Below, piece by piece: positions 12,501-26,780 of a stretch of 64,000 nucleotides of DNA. The position numbers and the translations under genes were made by a program. Each line of letters opens with the position of its first letter. Positions within the stretch are counted from its first letter, which is position 1. The notes under the pieces are model-generated. The model did no database searches, had not been told where the DNA came from, and saw only the letters and a program-made list of their open reading frames with translations. Source of the DNA: Adineta vaga (Eukaryota > Rotifera); NCBI GenBank assembly GCA_021613535.1, contig CP075492.1, positions 6,510,001 to 6,574,000 of the forward strand, read 5' to 3'.

Positions 12501-15500
12501 GAATACTTTGCTGCTAGTGTATTTGTGATTAAGAACGTATATCTTGGATCGGAATCCAATGGTGTTTTGATTGATACAGTAACTTTACGAACATCAAAAC
12601 CATTTAAATATGAAAATGAATATTTACTTGATATGTATGATCAATCTTCATCATGTACATTTCCATTTTATTATAATGGTCGAAATCATACTCGATGTAT
12701 ACTCAACGATGAAGGTTTACCTATATGTCGTTCATCGACGAATGCAATACATTATTGCCAACGTTCATCAGTGGAAGGTATTCGACGTCTTTATCCAAAA
12801 TATCAATTATTAGATAACTCTATCAGTATAAATCATCTGCCACAAAATCGTACTATTGATATTTCATTTCGATATACTGAATGTAATTCTCCATCATTGA
12901 TCAAAGCATTTCCTGCTTCTGTAAGTTATTGATATAATCATTTTCATTGCATTATTTTTATTCGTATATCTAGCATGTCAATGTAACTTCTATTACAACA
13001 GCTTCGAAACCTTTGTATGGTACTTATGATATCGAATTTAATGGACAAACATATACGTCAATTCCAGCAGTAATAGATCGAACAGATATGTCGAATCTTC
13101 TTCAATTCTATGCAAATACTGGTTATAATCTCGTTAGTCGTATTGGTGATTGTGGAAGTTATTCATATACGGTCACATGGTTATCAAAAGGAAAACAGCC
13201 ACTTATAAAAATTGTTAATACAAATGATGTAAGACCAATAGGTATATCAATCAATGTTTCATCAATTCAATTCGGTGCTGATGGTGATGTATTTTATAAT
13301 CTTCCAAATGATATAACACGAACATATCATAATGGAACACAGGTGAATACTTTTTTTCTTCCCACGTATCTTCAATTATTAATTTGACATATTCGTATAT
13401 TTAGGTCGAAGTTATTATTGGTGATCAATCATCTTATTGTTCAACTGTAAATAATAATTGTCAATTTCAGTATTCTATTCAACAAACACCAACGATTGTA
13501 TCTATTGTACAGAATGGAATAATTTTAAGAATTAATGGTGATGGTTTTAGACCATCTACTGAATTGAACATAGTTGTAATCGGTGAACAAGGTTTATGTA
13601 CTGTAACCGTTGCTAATACAACATTTCTTCTATGTACAATTGCAAATGCACCATCTGGTCAACAGATTGTACGTGTTAATATTGCTGATAAAGGTTTTGC
13701 ATTGAGCAATGGAAATCTTCTTGTTAACGTACCTTTATCGATTGCATCATTCAATCCAAATGAAGGAGGTGTTGGTGGAGGGTATGCATTAACTATTTAT
13801 GGTAATGGATTTTCTTCAAATTCCATCGTTACTATTGATGGAAATCTATGTAGTAATTCACGAGTAATCAATTTCTCATCAATTATATGTATTGTACCAT
13901 CATCAAAACGGATTAGTGCTAGCCAGGTTATTGTTTCTGTCATAGATAATGAAAATTCAGTTAATGCAGCTTCATTATTTACTTACAATGCAACTGATAC
14001 GCCGATTATCTCATCAATAGTACCAACTTTTACTACAATGATTAGTGAATTATTGAATATAACTGGTACTGGATTTGGGAATAGTATTGATTCCGTATTT
14101 GTTGGTACTAAAAGTGCAAAGATTTTATCATCGTCGAATACTAATATTCAAATCAGATTACCTGAATTACCACCTGGACTATATCCAATCAGTATGAATA
14201 CATCAAAAGGTCCTGCTCGTTCGATCAACCCTATTGAATATCGATTCTATATTGAAAAAATCTTTCCACAAATTGGTTCATTATATGGCGGTAATGATGT
14301 TTATATTTATGGTAATGGTTTTAATAATTCGACAAATATTCAATTTCGCACTGAAAATAATCGTCTATCGCCATGCAATATTATATCTATTCTGTCAAAT
14401 AAAATTCATTGTCAAACGACATCCTTCGCTCAACAAATAACAATCACAGCAGATGGAGTTCATCCGTTGTATGGATCTAATTTTTCGTGGTCATCTCCTC
14501 ATCAAGTAGTACAATTAGGTACTATTGTTACTTGGATATGGAATTCATCAGCAATATTTCTACCACGTCGATATAAAATTCAACAAGTTATGAACGCGTA
14601 TAGTACACAACCGAGTGTCAATGGTTTTGACTCTGGTATAGCAACAACTTCTGGTAAGTAGTATGCAATAAAGATAATATCGATAGCTAGATTTCTTCTA
14701 GGTTCGTATTTTTATCAATTTAATTCATTGGGTACATTTTATTATTGGTCACCAATGGTTGATGATGCTGAAGTTATTTCGCTTCGTGGCACGATTATTG
14801 TTGTACCATCAGAATCAGAAATATGGCATGTTGAAGCAATATCAGGACAATTTACTGGTAAATTTCATTGATATTTCTCATATTCTCTAATATACATAAG
14901 TCATTTTCTAGCACAAACATGTGTCTTTCCATTTACTTTCAATTCTGTCAATTATACTCAATGTACTTCAGTCAATGATACCCAATTATGGTGTTCTCCA
15001 ACATCCGTTTATACAGGTCAACGCCTGTATTGTGCATCGACAAGTATGTTAGATACAACTTTCAAATCTCAGATATAATTTCTCCCAAGAAAAAGAATCT
15101 TATAACATCGAATTATTTTTCTGAGGAAAAAAAATCGTTCCATTTAGATTCATCAACTAATTCAACATGTCCTTCGAATGTTTTTAATGGAAGTTTATGC
15201 AATGAAACAGTATCACAACCCATACAATTTCGTTCCACTCTTTGTACAGTGGGTTCAGTTAGTTCTATCACACCAACGGAAGGTATCATCGGAACATTAG
15301 TGACAATTACAGGTATACATTCTTTTTGTTTAGTTTCATCATATATTTTGAATATTCTATTGTATAGGAACGGGTTTTGATGGAGATTTATGTGAATATG
15401 ATATTCAATTTGGTGCATCTCATCATTGTCCACTGATAAATAAAACATCGAATCAAATGACATGTCAAATAACATCGAACTCAATGCTCGATGGTTCAAC

Positions 15501-18500
15501 GAGTTATGCCGTTCGTGTTCTTCGTTATCGTCAAGGTTATTTGAGAGATGAAATGTCAATACGATTTAATTTTCTTGCCTCAATCTCAAATATTACTCCA
15601 ATGAAAGGTACAAAATGTTTTTTTTCTCAATCGAAAAAGCGCATTAATTTATTTTCTAAATTATTTATAGGTTCAATCTATGGTGGAACTCAAGTAACTA
15701 TTGATGGTGTTGGTTTTATTCCAGGTAGCACACGTGTATTTCTAGCCGAGATCGATTATACGCATTTGGCAACAATCACATATTCTCAAATTATATTAAC
15801 GACTCCATCACAAACATATGATCTCGATAGAAATATCAATATTTATGTTGGCACGAATCAAGTTAAATGTTTGATACCATCTTGTTCATTTCAATGGACA
15901 CAACGTTTAACACCATATCTTGATTCGGTGACACCAGAATCGATTCATGGTCCAACTAACTTGACAATTCTTGGTCGAAATTTACTTGCTGGTAATATCA
16001 GTTATACAGATGTACAATTAAGTATCGCCGGTAGTTCTTGTACTGTCACTGGAATGACAAATGATTCGTTGAATTGTTCAATAACTGGTATCGAAGCCGG
16101 TACTCATCAAATTCTGGGATCAATTAATGGTCTGTTATTTAAATTAAAACCGAATATATATATGTTTTTTTCTAATCTTTAATTTAGGTATTGGAAACAT
16201 CAATTCTTCGGCTAATGTTACATCAGAAGCTATTTTAATTAGTTCATCGCCAAGTTCAAGTAGTATTTATGGCAATGCTACACTGCGTATCATTGGTAAT
16301 GGATTTTCGACTAATATCAACAATATCAAAGTAATGGTCGGTTTCAATCCATGTAACGTCGTTCGAGCAACGGGTGGTGAAATTCAATGTACTATTCCGG
16401 CACACAATGGTAGTTCTAATCTAGTTGCTATTACCGTGACATCGAATGGAAATCAGTTTTCATCTTCACTTTCTCTACAATATGATACATCAATAACACC
16501 TAATATTATTTTATTAACAGCAAATACAAACAGCGTTTCAACTGTACTATCGATTAGTGGAAGCAATTTTGTAACTGGATACACAAATGTACACGTTGGA
16601 AATTATTTGTGTGCTATAGCTCAGGTAACCTCTGTATCTATCACATGTACACTTAGTTCTCAGCAATCAGCTGGAAATCATTCCGTTATTGTATATGTGG
16701 ATAACATTGGTAATTCTAATTCAGATATTGTCTATACTTATCCACTTGTCTTAACTAATGTATCATCAACGAAAGGAAGTTATGGTGGTGGTCTTCCTGT
16801 AACAATCGTTGGTAATGGATTCAATGGAAATGATATATCTGTCAATGTATGCAATCAACCATGTTCATCAGTAACAGTTCTATCAAATACTCGATTGATC
16901 TGTGTCACACCTAGAATACTGATGAATTCAGTGAATCATTTATGTAATTTAACAGTAACAGTTAATGGTATTAGCGAAAATGCATTGTTCACTTATACAG
17001 CAAATCTGACTTCGACAATAACATCAATTAGTCCCGTTCAAGGTGGAACAGGTGGTGGAACAATTGTTACTATCACTGGAACTGGCTTTCCGTAAGTTAT
17101 TTATCAGAGATTTGTATTTGTAAGCATTACTACAACTACTTTATGTCTAGAAATTCTATTCAAATAGTGTCAGTATACATCGATGATGTCATTTGTTCGA
17201 TATTAACAATAAATTCAACGGCTATCCGATGTGAGACAGGTTCGCATTATCAAACAAACTTGAAAGCTGCTGTTCGTGTATATATAAATGACAATGGTTA
17301 TGCCATTGGTGATGTATTTTTTGGATATGTGGATCGTTGGTCAAGTCGTTGGACATGGGGTGGTGATCAACCACCTGAAGCTTGTTCAGTAGTATCGATA
17401 GAAAAAGGTGCAACAGTCTATTTGGATCAATCAACACCTATTCTAGAATCACTCATTATTGATAATGCGACATTAATCTTTGAAGATTCAAAAGATATTG
17501 AATTACGTGTCAAATATATTATCATTGTTAATGGTGGTTCACTACAAATTGGTACTGAATCGAATCCATTTCAACATCGAGCTATTATCACAATGTATGG
17601 ACATGTACGATCTAGAGAATTGCCTATTTGTAAGTGAAAATTTTCGATCAATACTTGGTTTTTTTAATATTATTTCTATTACAGTTGGTGCTAAAGTCTT
17701 AGCTGTACATAATGGTACACTTGATATGCATGGAAAATCTACAGTTCGAACATGGACACAATTAGGAGCGACAGCAATAAATGGTTCATCAACAATTACT
17801 CTCAAACAAGCTGTAGATTGGTCTATTGGCAATCAAATTGTTATAGCTACAACGGGTGATCGTTTAAGCCAAATAGAGAGTGAAGTTCGTCGTATTACAA
17901 ATATATCATCTGATAATCGTACATTAACACTTGATCAACCCTTGCAATACACACATTTAGGCATCATACATCAATTGAATACAACAACAATCGAAGTTCG
18001 GGGTGAAGTTGGACTTCTCTCACATAATATAATCTTTCGAGGTATTGTATTAAAAAATAAAACTTCATCTTCGCATAACAAGTTTCCTGTTCAGGTATGC
18101 CGACTGATACAACAACTGGTACAATAATCGAAAATCTTGTTGAATCGAATTCTGGTAAGAATATAGTATTTCTTTGAAAAAGTCATATATACATAAAAGA
18201 ACGAATGGTGAATCTTTTTTCAGACGATCTTTCTGGGCAAACATGTTGGAGAATTGAAGCTGGTCAAGAATTTAATTCCGATCAATTCGGTGCGATCATA
18301 ACAGCTAGTCAAGAAACAAGTATTTTTGGCCAGACACAATTAGCTGTGATACGTATTTCTAATGTTGAAGTATATTCTTCACGTTATAGTCGTTCAAGAT
18401 CTAAATTCTATTTATTTTTCAGCTTTACAATGTTGGACAAGGATTTCGTGTCGGTCGTTATCCCATATATTTTCGTCAGAACGGAAATATGAGTGAATCT

Positions 18501-21500
18501 TATGTTAAATCATCTTCTATTCATTTATCATACAATCGTGCGATTAATATTCAAGCTAGTAATTATATCACGCTTGAAAATAATGTTATCTATGATATCT
18601 TGTAAGTTAATATTGAAGACGTATGATATTTCTATGTTGAGAATATTTTCATAGGGGCAATGGTATTGTTCTTAATGATGGTATTGAAATTGGAAATGTA
18701 TTTCGAAATAATTTGGTTGTTTTTGTTCGATCAAGTTCAACTCTATTCAATGAAGATTTTGCACCAGCGGCCTTCTGGGTAAGTCAATTATTTGATATAG
18801 ATTTATTGATAATTTTTATTGATAGTTATCCAATCCAAATAATACACTTGGGCAGAACGCTGTAGCTGGTTGCAGTCATTATGGTTATTGGTATCGATTA
18901 CTTGAACAAACCGATGAACTACCCTTGATCCACAAAAGGTTTTTTATCCATATAAACAACCATTTGGTCGTTTTGATGGTAATAGTGTACATAGTACAAG
19001 TCTTATTGGTGTTTGGATTTATCCTTTATACCAACCGACCATTTCTGGTCTTCGAGATGACCGTACACTATCAATAGCTGTGTTTCAAGGATTAATATCT
19101 TGGAAAAACGCAAAAGGAATAGAATATATTTCATCAAAAATGATACAGATTAAGAATGCACTTATTTTCGATAATACAGATACTGGTATTGCTTGTAGTA
19201 CGGCTGTTAGATACGATGAAATTGATGTTAATGGATTACGTTCAACATTTTTCAATGCTGAAAATGGTTCAGGTATTATTGATAGTATAATAATTGGCGA
19301 TGCAAATATATCTAGTGAAGTAATTGTACCATCAACAGCTGGATTAATTGGTAAGAACTAGAGAGATATTTTTTTCTAAAATCTAATAAAATATTGATTA
19401 TAATTGAATTTACAGTCATATGGGGTCGTGGTTTTCTTGTTCAAAATGTCACTTTTATGAATTTCCTCACTAATCAAACCCCTGCTATTATTGGACCCAC
19501 ACTAAACGATCGATGTATAGATCATTGTGGAGGTATATATTATTAAAGATACTTCTTTTGTCTATTACAATGTGACCATTTAGGTTGGACGATAAAATTT
19601 TATAAAATGTCCTTTATAAATGTTGTAAATCGTGCCAGACTTCGATGGCAATACGATGCTTTGTTTGAAAATTCAGATCGAACATTAACAGATCAAAATG
19701 ATTCCGTCATAGTGATGGCACGTGATGGTTTAGCTAATACCTTGCCTTCATGCACACCAGTTTCTGATTTTGAAAATGCTGTTCAATGTTCACTGTCCGA
19801 AGGGCCATGGATTCGATTGGCACTCACTGAAAACTTGAATTATCGGTCAAGTATTAATAGTGGACCATTAACAATTACTGATGAGAATAATACCACGGTA
19901 AATGTATCATGGTATTATGAGGGACTTACATATGCCCAAGGATATACAATGTTACTGAAAGTAAATAAAACATATCAATTTAGTTATTCTAATACACTAG
20001 TAAGTGAAATTTTATGTCTTGATTGAACTTTTTTCGTTACTTTCTTTTTTAAATTCGAAATAGAATTGGGATAACATTAAATATCTAATTGCTCTTTATG
20101 ATCTGGCTCCAGGTGATTATTTCATTATTCAACATCGAATGGCATTTAAACCAAATATAGCGCTGATCAACGAATCACTAACGCCACTTTCTGGTATGAA
20201 TAGTACTCATGGTCAATGGTTTTATGATAACAACACGTATATCTTCTCTTACATTAGTATGTAAATTAAGCTTTTGATATTCATATTTATATATCACCAT
20301 ATACATATAGTAAAAAGTTCACCAATAGCCAGTATAGCCGCGGATATTAGCCTAACTTTCACAACATGTCGATGTACATGTCCTAACTGTCGCTGTAATA
20401 ACTACGTATGTCCTGCGTGTGCATGCCCAACAAGCCCACCTGGGTCTACCCAGTCAACTACAGAAGCGCCACGTTCCACAGTAATCAATAGGTCTGGCAT
20501 TTCATTTTTTTAATCTGATTATTTTCTAGTGTGTACGACGAGAAATAAGATATTGGTCAAATGATTCTCATTGGACAGAACCTCAAGAGTATCAAAATTG
20601 GAGTAAGACTACCTATTGTTCATCTAAATTCCTTCTTATTCTCTTCATATATCGTAGATCGTACTAAGCCAACTAATTATCAAAATATATGGGTTCCTTG
20701 GTGTTATCATCTTATCATTGATTGTCCTTTACCCACCATTCGATCATTGAGGATTGATGGCATCGTTGAATTTCAACAGGTTCTTTGTTACCATTTCAAT
20801 TTCTATCTAAACTAAAGAACTTTCTCTTAGGGAAGAAATCATACCATGTACATCGATAGTATTATTATCAGTGAAGGAGGTGCCTTAATTGCTGGTAAAT
20901 ATAAAAGATATATCAATAACTTCATCATTTCGGTTTGTGTTCTTTCAGGTTCTCAAAACAATCCATTTAATGGAAATATTGATATAATTCTTACAAATAA
21001 TAATTCCATTAATGCTTATCTACCATTTACTTTACCATCCCTTCAGTCGAGACAGATTGCTGTTAAGGGACTTCTTGAGTTGCATGGTTTAGCACGTAAT
21101 ATCGTATGGACACGTCTTGCTACAACTGTAACATCAGGTAGTAATTTGTTCGTACTCAGTGAATCAATTGATTGGTCTGTCGGTGATGAAATTATCATCA
21201 CAACTACTGATACAGATATCTCACATACAGAAAGACATCGAATAGCTAGTATTATCAATGGTACAACTATTCAGACAGTAAATTCACTTGCCTATACTCA
21301 TCGTGTCATTCGACAGATATTTCCCAATGGACAATCAATTAACATCGCAGCTGCAGTAGGTTTATTGACGCGCACTATACGTATAAAAAGTAATAATGGA
21401 CGAACTGATCCATTAGGAGCAAGAATTTATATTGCACCGAATACATTGTATAACGGTGATAATAAGGGCTATGCACATTTGTCTCATATACAATTTATTA

Positions 21501-24500
21501 ACTTTGGACAGTTCGATGGTACAACAAGTAGTGATTATAAAAAATCCGGTATATATATGCAGAATTCAAATACATATAATCAAAATCGACTTACTAATAT
21601 TTATGGATGCTCATTCGATGGTGGATTCGATGCTGCGTAAGAAATTCAATCGTCTAAGGATTTCATTTTTCAATATTTTTCTCCATAATAGAATTACTAT
21701 GCGGAATACGCATAGCATCACAATTGAAAATAATATTATCTACAATACATATCGATCTGGCATTTTTGTCACTGGAAGAAATAATGTTATTCGAAAAAAT
21801 CTTCTTACAACTATTTATTGGACAGGTACTCAAAATCCATCGACTGCATCAATTGATACAAATTATGATGCAGCAATTATGTCTGATAATTCTGTTAGTG
21901 TCATAATGCAAGTATGAGATATATTGAATAGAAGTCTTGTTTTACTAGTGAAAAAATGATATCATTCTATGAATAGAATAATCTTGTCGCTGGTGTTGAA
22001 CGTTTGGCTTATCGTGTTCAAGGTGATACTTGTTCTGTAGGAAACATTCCTCAGGATACAATTAATGATTTTTCAAATAATGAAGCACATTCAACTATGG
22101 CTGGTGTTAATATTTGGCCGTCAGATAGAGGATTGGTTTTCGATCGACGTAAGTCTATGAAATTGATTGAAATATTTCTATATTAACATCTCTGTATCTT
22201 TTTAAGAATGTGTTCTGATCAAAAAATTCATGTAAGTAGATAATAACAGAACCATTAATTGAATATTTCTTTAAAACTTAATTAGAGTTTACAAAGCATG
22301 GTATTATGGCTTCTATATCAATACATATCGAAATATTACTATTGATTCATGTGCATCTATTGATAATCATGTTGGTATATTTACATTCATTGTCGGACCA
22401 GCAGGTTAGAAATCATATATGTTTGTTTTATGTTCATAGCAAACATTTTCTTTTTCTTTCTATATAATAGCTGAAACACATGTAACTGTTCATAGTCGTG
22501 TTAATATTCAAAATTCGATTGTAACTGGTTCTATTACTCCAAATGATTGTGATGATAAAATCAACTTCAATTCAGAAAATATTCAAGCATCACGTATCGC
22601 ATTACCTATTGTAGCACCAGATTCCAAAAATGGTCGATATGGTAGTCGCTCGGGCATTGTTTTCCCCATGGTTTCTAAAAACAATAAGATGCCTGCTGCT
22701 CCTTGGACAGGAACTATTCACTATCCATCTCGTAAGTTGATTTTGTATAATAAATTTGATTGATATTAGTGTGTATCGGTTTGAAATGATTTTAGTCGAT
22801 GGTTCTATGTTAATTGCAAATGTTACTTTGGCTTTCTTCAATAATACATGCGGCAGACATGATATAGCTATTCAAGCATCTCAAAGTAATGATGATATAC
22901 AATTTCCAATTACAACAAAATCCATATTTAAATATAATCTATCGGAATCAAATTTGATTTTTAATGGCGAACCAAACAGCGAACAAATTAGAGCACAGGA
23001 TTGTGGCGGTAAGTTGTTTTGTAGGAGAAAAGAAATCCATTGATCGTTGTTGTAATAGATATGGATTGTGATGGTCTGAAAAAGATTTTAATTGTTGATA
23101 CTGATGGAACATGCTTAAATACACCAGGATCTACCTTTTCAATATCTGAACGATATTGGGGTATGTTATTGTTTGCATTGATTCACTATTGTAATGACAT
23201 TCATATTTAGGGAATGCACAACGTGGAACAGGTTACTTTCAAATTCCAGCTGAGGCATATACAACTCCATCTGGTATTCGATTCGATATTAGTTCAGTTT
23301 ATCCATATACTGGTATTATTCGCAGTTCTTCATGTAGCTTACAAGATTCTTGGCAAATGTATCGATGTGATAACACTCCAGATTATCGGATGTTAGTTAT
23401 TGAGAATATGGATAGGAGAAATGAATTGGGTCAATTCTCACCTATAACAATCATATCCGATAATGGTTATATTGATTTAATTAATGGACCTCAAGATTAT
23501 GGTGAATGTAAGTCTGAATTATGTCGAAGACGTTTATCAACATTTATGGCTATAGTTCAATCCGGAAGAACATATCAAATTTATTTTAAACGTTATCCAA
23601 TACCACTACATTTACGTTTTCGTTTAATCAATGCTGATGAATCAATTAAATGTATTTTAGCGATTTATTACAATTCAATGGAACATCTTGATGTTTATAC
23701 AAATGGTATATACACAGCACCAACCAATCGTGATACATCAACAAGTTATCTCTTATTACTCGATCAACCGAACAGAGTTAATTTAACATCACAAGCTGGA
23801 GCAAATTATCAGGACAGGTTCGAACTTAGATTTTTCTTTTCAATCTGAAAATTCCGATAATTACTGAATTTTATATCTGTTTAATTTCTTTTTAAATAGA
23901 ACATATCAATTGGCTTATTTTCTAATCAACGGTGATACAACGATTGATATTAAAAAAGCATCGTATTTTATACTCAATTTTGGTTTACCACCTGTCAATG
24001 AATCCACATTTTTTCTTAATGATGTTGCTCGAAACTTCGCTGCCTTTTTTAATATTGATCCTGTTAAAATTCGTCGTGTTAAAATTGTCAGAGAAACAGG
24101 ATCTAAGTAAAAACATATCTTCTATTCTTTGACTTAAGCATATCTTTGTTTTCTTTTCTAATTTCATCAGTCGTAGCCGTTCTGATCAAGTATCTCAAAC
24201 ATTGGTCATGGAATTGCGTAATGAACCTACATTGAGTTCAGCATCATCACGAGATGTTAATGTTGAAATCATGTCGAATATTGTTTCAACTATGATGAAC
24301 AGTTATCAATCAGGTGAATTGAATATTGCTTGGAAAAATCGAGATTTTACTGGTGGTGTTGTTCCGTTATATTTAACTGTACAAGAACCATTTAATGTTT
24401 CAAACGTTAGTCTAAGTATTATTAATCGAACTGAACTACGAATAGCACCAGATGATTGTCGTGAACAAAGTCCATGTGCAATTCAGCCTGTTCTTGTTGC

Positions 24501-25854
24501 GTACGATGCTGAAGGAAATATCATTGAAAAACTAGGTTCTATTGAACGACCTTGGCAAGTCAAAGCTTCTATAGTTAATCGACCAAATTTAGTATTGATG
24601 GGCAATGTAGCTAATTATTCAGATGGACAAACTCAATTTCGTTTCTTAGGATTACCGAGTATGGGCTCATTCGAAATCTTATTCACCTTCGTTCGACCAG
24701 ATGGAGTTACTAGGTATTAAATTTATCTTTTGTTTTTGCTTATTTATAATTTTTCTTTTATTGATTAGTTCATTTTTTCAAAAAACAAATTTGACTGCTC
24801 GAAGTGATGCGATCACAGTCAGTGATGCTATTCTAGCCGGTCAACAAGTCAATAGTATTTATGTTGTTAATGTTAATGAGACATTTAGTATTTCTGTAAC
24901 ACCAGTCGATAGTATTACTCGTAGTCAATTAGGTAAAATTCAATGGGGTAATTGGACTTGGATAGCTGATGCTAAACTTTATACTTTACCAAAATATCAG
25001 CATCATGGAGTGTTAATCAAACATAACTTTTCAACAACGGTTGTCAGTGTATCAGCAAGTACGGTTACACTTAGTGGTTTGGTAATCGACACTCCCGCTA
25101 TGTATATATTAAATATCCAATTAGTATCAACGAATAATCAACATAGTTTTACATTAGCATCCAATGGTATTCTTGTAAAAGATAACGAAAGTGGTATGGA
25201 ATTCAAATCGCATTCATCATAATATATGTATATGTTTTCTTTTGTAGATTCGTTTGTCTATGAAGTTGATGAATTACTTTGTAATATAGTATTCAAGGGT
25301 GATTATAATGCACTGAGTAGTTCGAATCAACTCGAAATAAAACGAGCAATGATCTATAATTATTTAAGAAGTATCAATATGCCAATGATTAGTGATATTG
25401 TTTTTGTAGAAGGTTTGTACTGTATTATTGAATTGATCGTGATTAATAAAAATAGTTTGTTCTAGGAGATTTAATTGCAAAATTTCAAGTTGATGCATAT
25501 CCAACGAATATTTCTCAAGCAGTATCATCGATATTATCAAATCCAAATGCTATACCTGATCTAAGTATATCTTCTGTGAATATAAATGGTCGAACGTTTT
25601 CAATTTTATCTAATGAAAATACGTCAACGAGTGATGGAAATAAAACTGGTCTAATCATTGGTATTGTAATTGGTTTATTAGCTGGTACATTACTAACAAT
25701 AGGTGGTATTTGGCTCTATCGAAAGAAATCTCGAAAGAATGATCAGCTTTCAAGCTCTGAGTTTCTGGATATTGATGACGATGAAGCTGCGTGGAGACGC
25801 AAAATGAAGATAGTCTTACCTGAACTGGAAACAAAAATTGAACAAAATGATTGA
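9568..25854 (+). CDS. Fibrocystin-L (PKHD1L1-like) giant IPT/G8 membrane protein, with two apparent frameshifts
   Basis: This is a very large type I surface protein. Vertebrate PKHD1L1 lies on stereocilia and other apical surfaces. About 47 exons with introns of about 55 bp encode roughly 4,500 residues. In order: signal peptide exon (9568-9625, MTRIRIIIQLLLSIII), IPT/TIG repeats (from about 9800), a PA14-like region (about 11100-11760), a long linker with an FN2-like module (about 12654-12762), more IPT repeats (13490-14480), a cupredoxin-like segment (14480-14870), a second FN2-like module (14930-15033), IPT repeats to 17095, G8 domain 1 (about 17330-17980), parallel beta-helix repeats with the APAAFWLSNPNNT motif (18000-20000), a Cys-rich linker (20358-20460), G8 domain 2 (20690-21310), further beta-helix repeats, and a C-terminal TM helix (about 25645-25715) with a short basic/acidic tail. 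Frames join cleanly at the introns, except for 1-nt breaks near 10133 and 18930. AATAAA occurs at 25877 and 25888. Confidence 0.9.
12654..12762 (+). other. FN2-like module 1 inside fibrocystin-L
   Basis: The encoded segment begins CTFPFYYNGRNHTRC and ends with a Cys pair. This matches the fibronectin type II start (C-x-F-P-F-x-Y, seven residues, C), but the Trp before the third Cys is replaced by Ile. I read it as a diverged FN2 fold. Confidence 0.5.
14930..15033 (+). other. FN2-like module 2 inside fibrocystin-L
   Basis: The encoded segment begins CVFPFTFNSVNYTQC, has WC eight residues later and a final aromatic-Cys. It fits the fibronectin type II consensus spacing closely (C-x-F-P-F-x-F, 7, C, 8, W-C, ..., Y-C). 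It lies directly after the cupredoxin-like segment and before the next IPT repeats. Confidence 0.6.
20358..20460 (+). other. Cys-rich linker before the second G8 domain of fibrocystin-L
   Basis: Eight Cys fall within about 25 residues (pattern CRCTCPNCRC, then CPACAC), followed by a Pro/Ser/Thr-rich stretch. The frame is continuous with the upstream exon, and splicing at GTAATC (about 20480) leads into the second G8 region. Its role is unknown; it could be a disulfide-rich spacer or a metal-binding patch. Confidence 0.6.
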
Positions 25855-25876
25855 TTTTGAATATTTTTAGTCATAA

Positions 25877-25893
25877 AATAAATTCCGAATAAA
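25877..25893 (+). terminator. Two AATAAA poly(A) signals for fibrocystin-L
   Basis: AATAAA occurs at 25877-25882 and again at 25888-25893, within 40 bp of the stop codon at 25854. Confidence 0.55.
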
Positions 25894-26131
25894 AGTTTAA
25901 TTTTATATCTTAGAACAGAACATTTCATTGAAATAGAAAAGTTATATATTATTGACTAATTAATTTCTCTCACGAACATTCATTTGAAATCTAAATTTCA
26001 TATTTACATGAACATCTTTATAGTAATTATTGTTAAATATCTCTACTTATTTTCTTTCATTATCAACACGCATCAGTCCTGTCTTCTTTTCCTTCGAAAG
26101 ATGTGATCATTTAGAAAAGATAACATTAAAA

Positions 26132-26780
26132 ATGAACATGAAATCTTCTTTACTCTTCTTATTATTTATTCTTTTTTCGAACAATTCTATCGTAAATATT
26201 ACAAGATATTCTGGAAGTTCTTTTTCTGATGAAACTTTCGTTTTCCTAGGGAAATGTAAATGCTTGCACACAATTTAATATCGATGGCTTACATTGGTCG
26301 GACTTGAATCTGTTAGATTGATTATCTTAATATTAACTTAACTTCATTCGAACTTCCTTTTCTAGGTGTAATTCAACTGATTCCTATACAATTTCTGCTA
26401 CAACAATCCTAGCTATGTTCCAATATCATTGGTTGTCAATGTAATTAGTAAAGTCTTTCTAACGAGATATGCATCCTTTGTTTTATTTCTTTTAACTTCA
26501 GTTTTCTTTGTACAATGTGTCTTTTTCTTGCATCGGGTATTTCACTTTATTTTTACAATCGTCATAAATATGCACCTTCATCCAAAGTGACACGTAAGTT
26601 TCATCATATTCATATTATCCAAAGTCATACCTTTTCCTTTTCTATCAAGCGGTTAATGTTATAACGATTTCTCGACTATCACAAAGTGAAAACTTCAATG
26701 AACCAGTTAGTTTTATTCAATTATCAGCTCCATCACAACCGCCAGCTTATACAAGTGTATTCACAAATATTTCCAATTAA
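26132..26780 (+). CDS. Small single-pass membrane protein with PPxY tail (Shisa/WBP1-like layout)
   Basis: Five short exons join in frame with GT..AG introns: 26132-26191, 26250-26311, 26366-26440, 26502-26593 and 26650-26780. The product is about 140 residues. It has a signal peptide (MNMKSSLLFLLFILFS), a short ectodomain with Cys in NACTQF and LCNSTDS, a TM helix with further Cys (about IFLCTMCLFLASGISLYF), a basic stop-transfer YNRHK, and a Ser/Gln/Pro-rich cytosolic tail containing PPAY near the C-terminus. PPxY motifs bind WW domains, as in NEDD4-type ligases. The layout (signal, short Cys-containing ectodomain, TM, PPxY tail) resembles Shisa or WBP1/VOPP1 adaptors, but too few Cys are present to assign a family. 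It lies 277 bp downstream of fibrocystin-L on the same strand. The first intron removes an otherwise open stretch. Confidence 0.6.
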
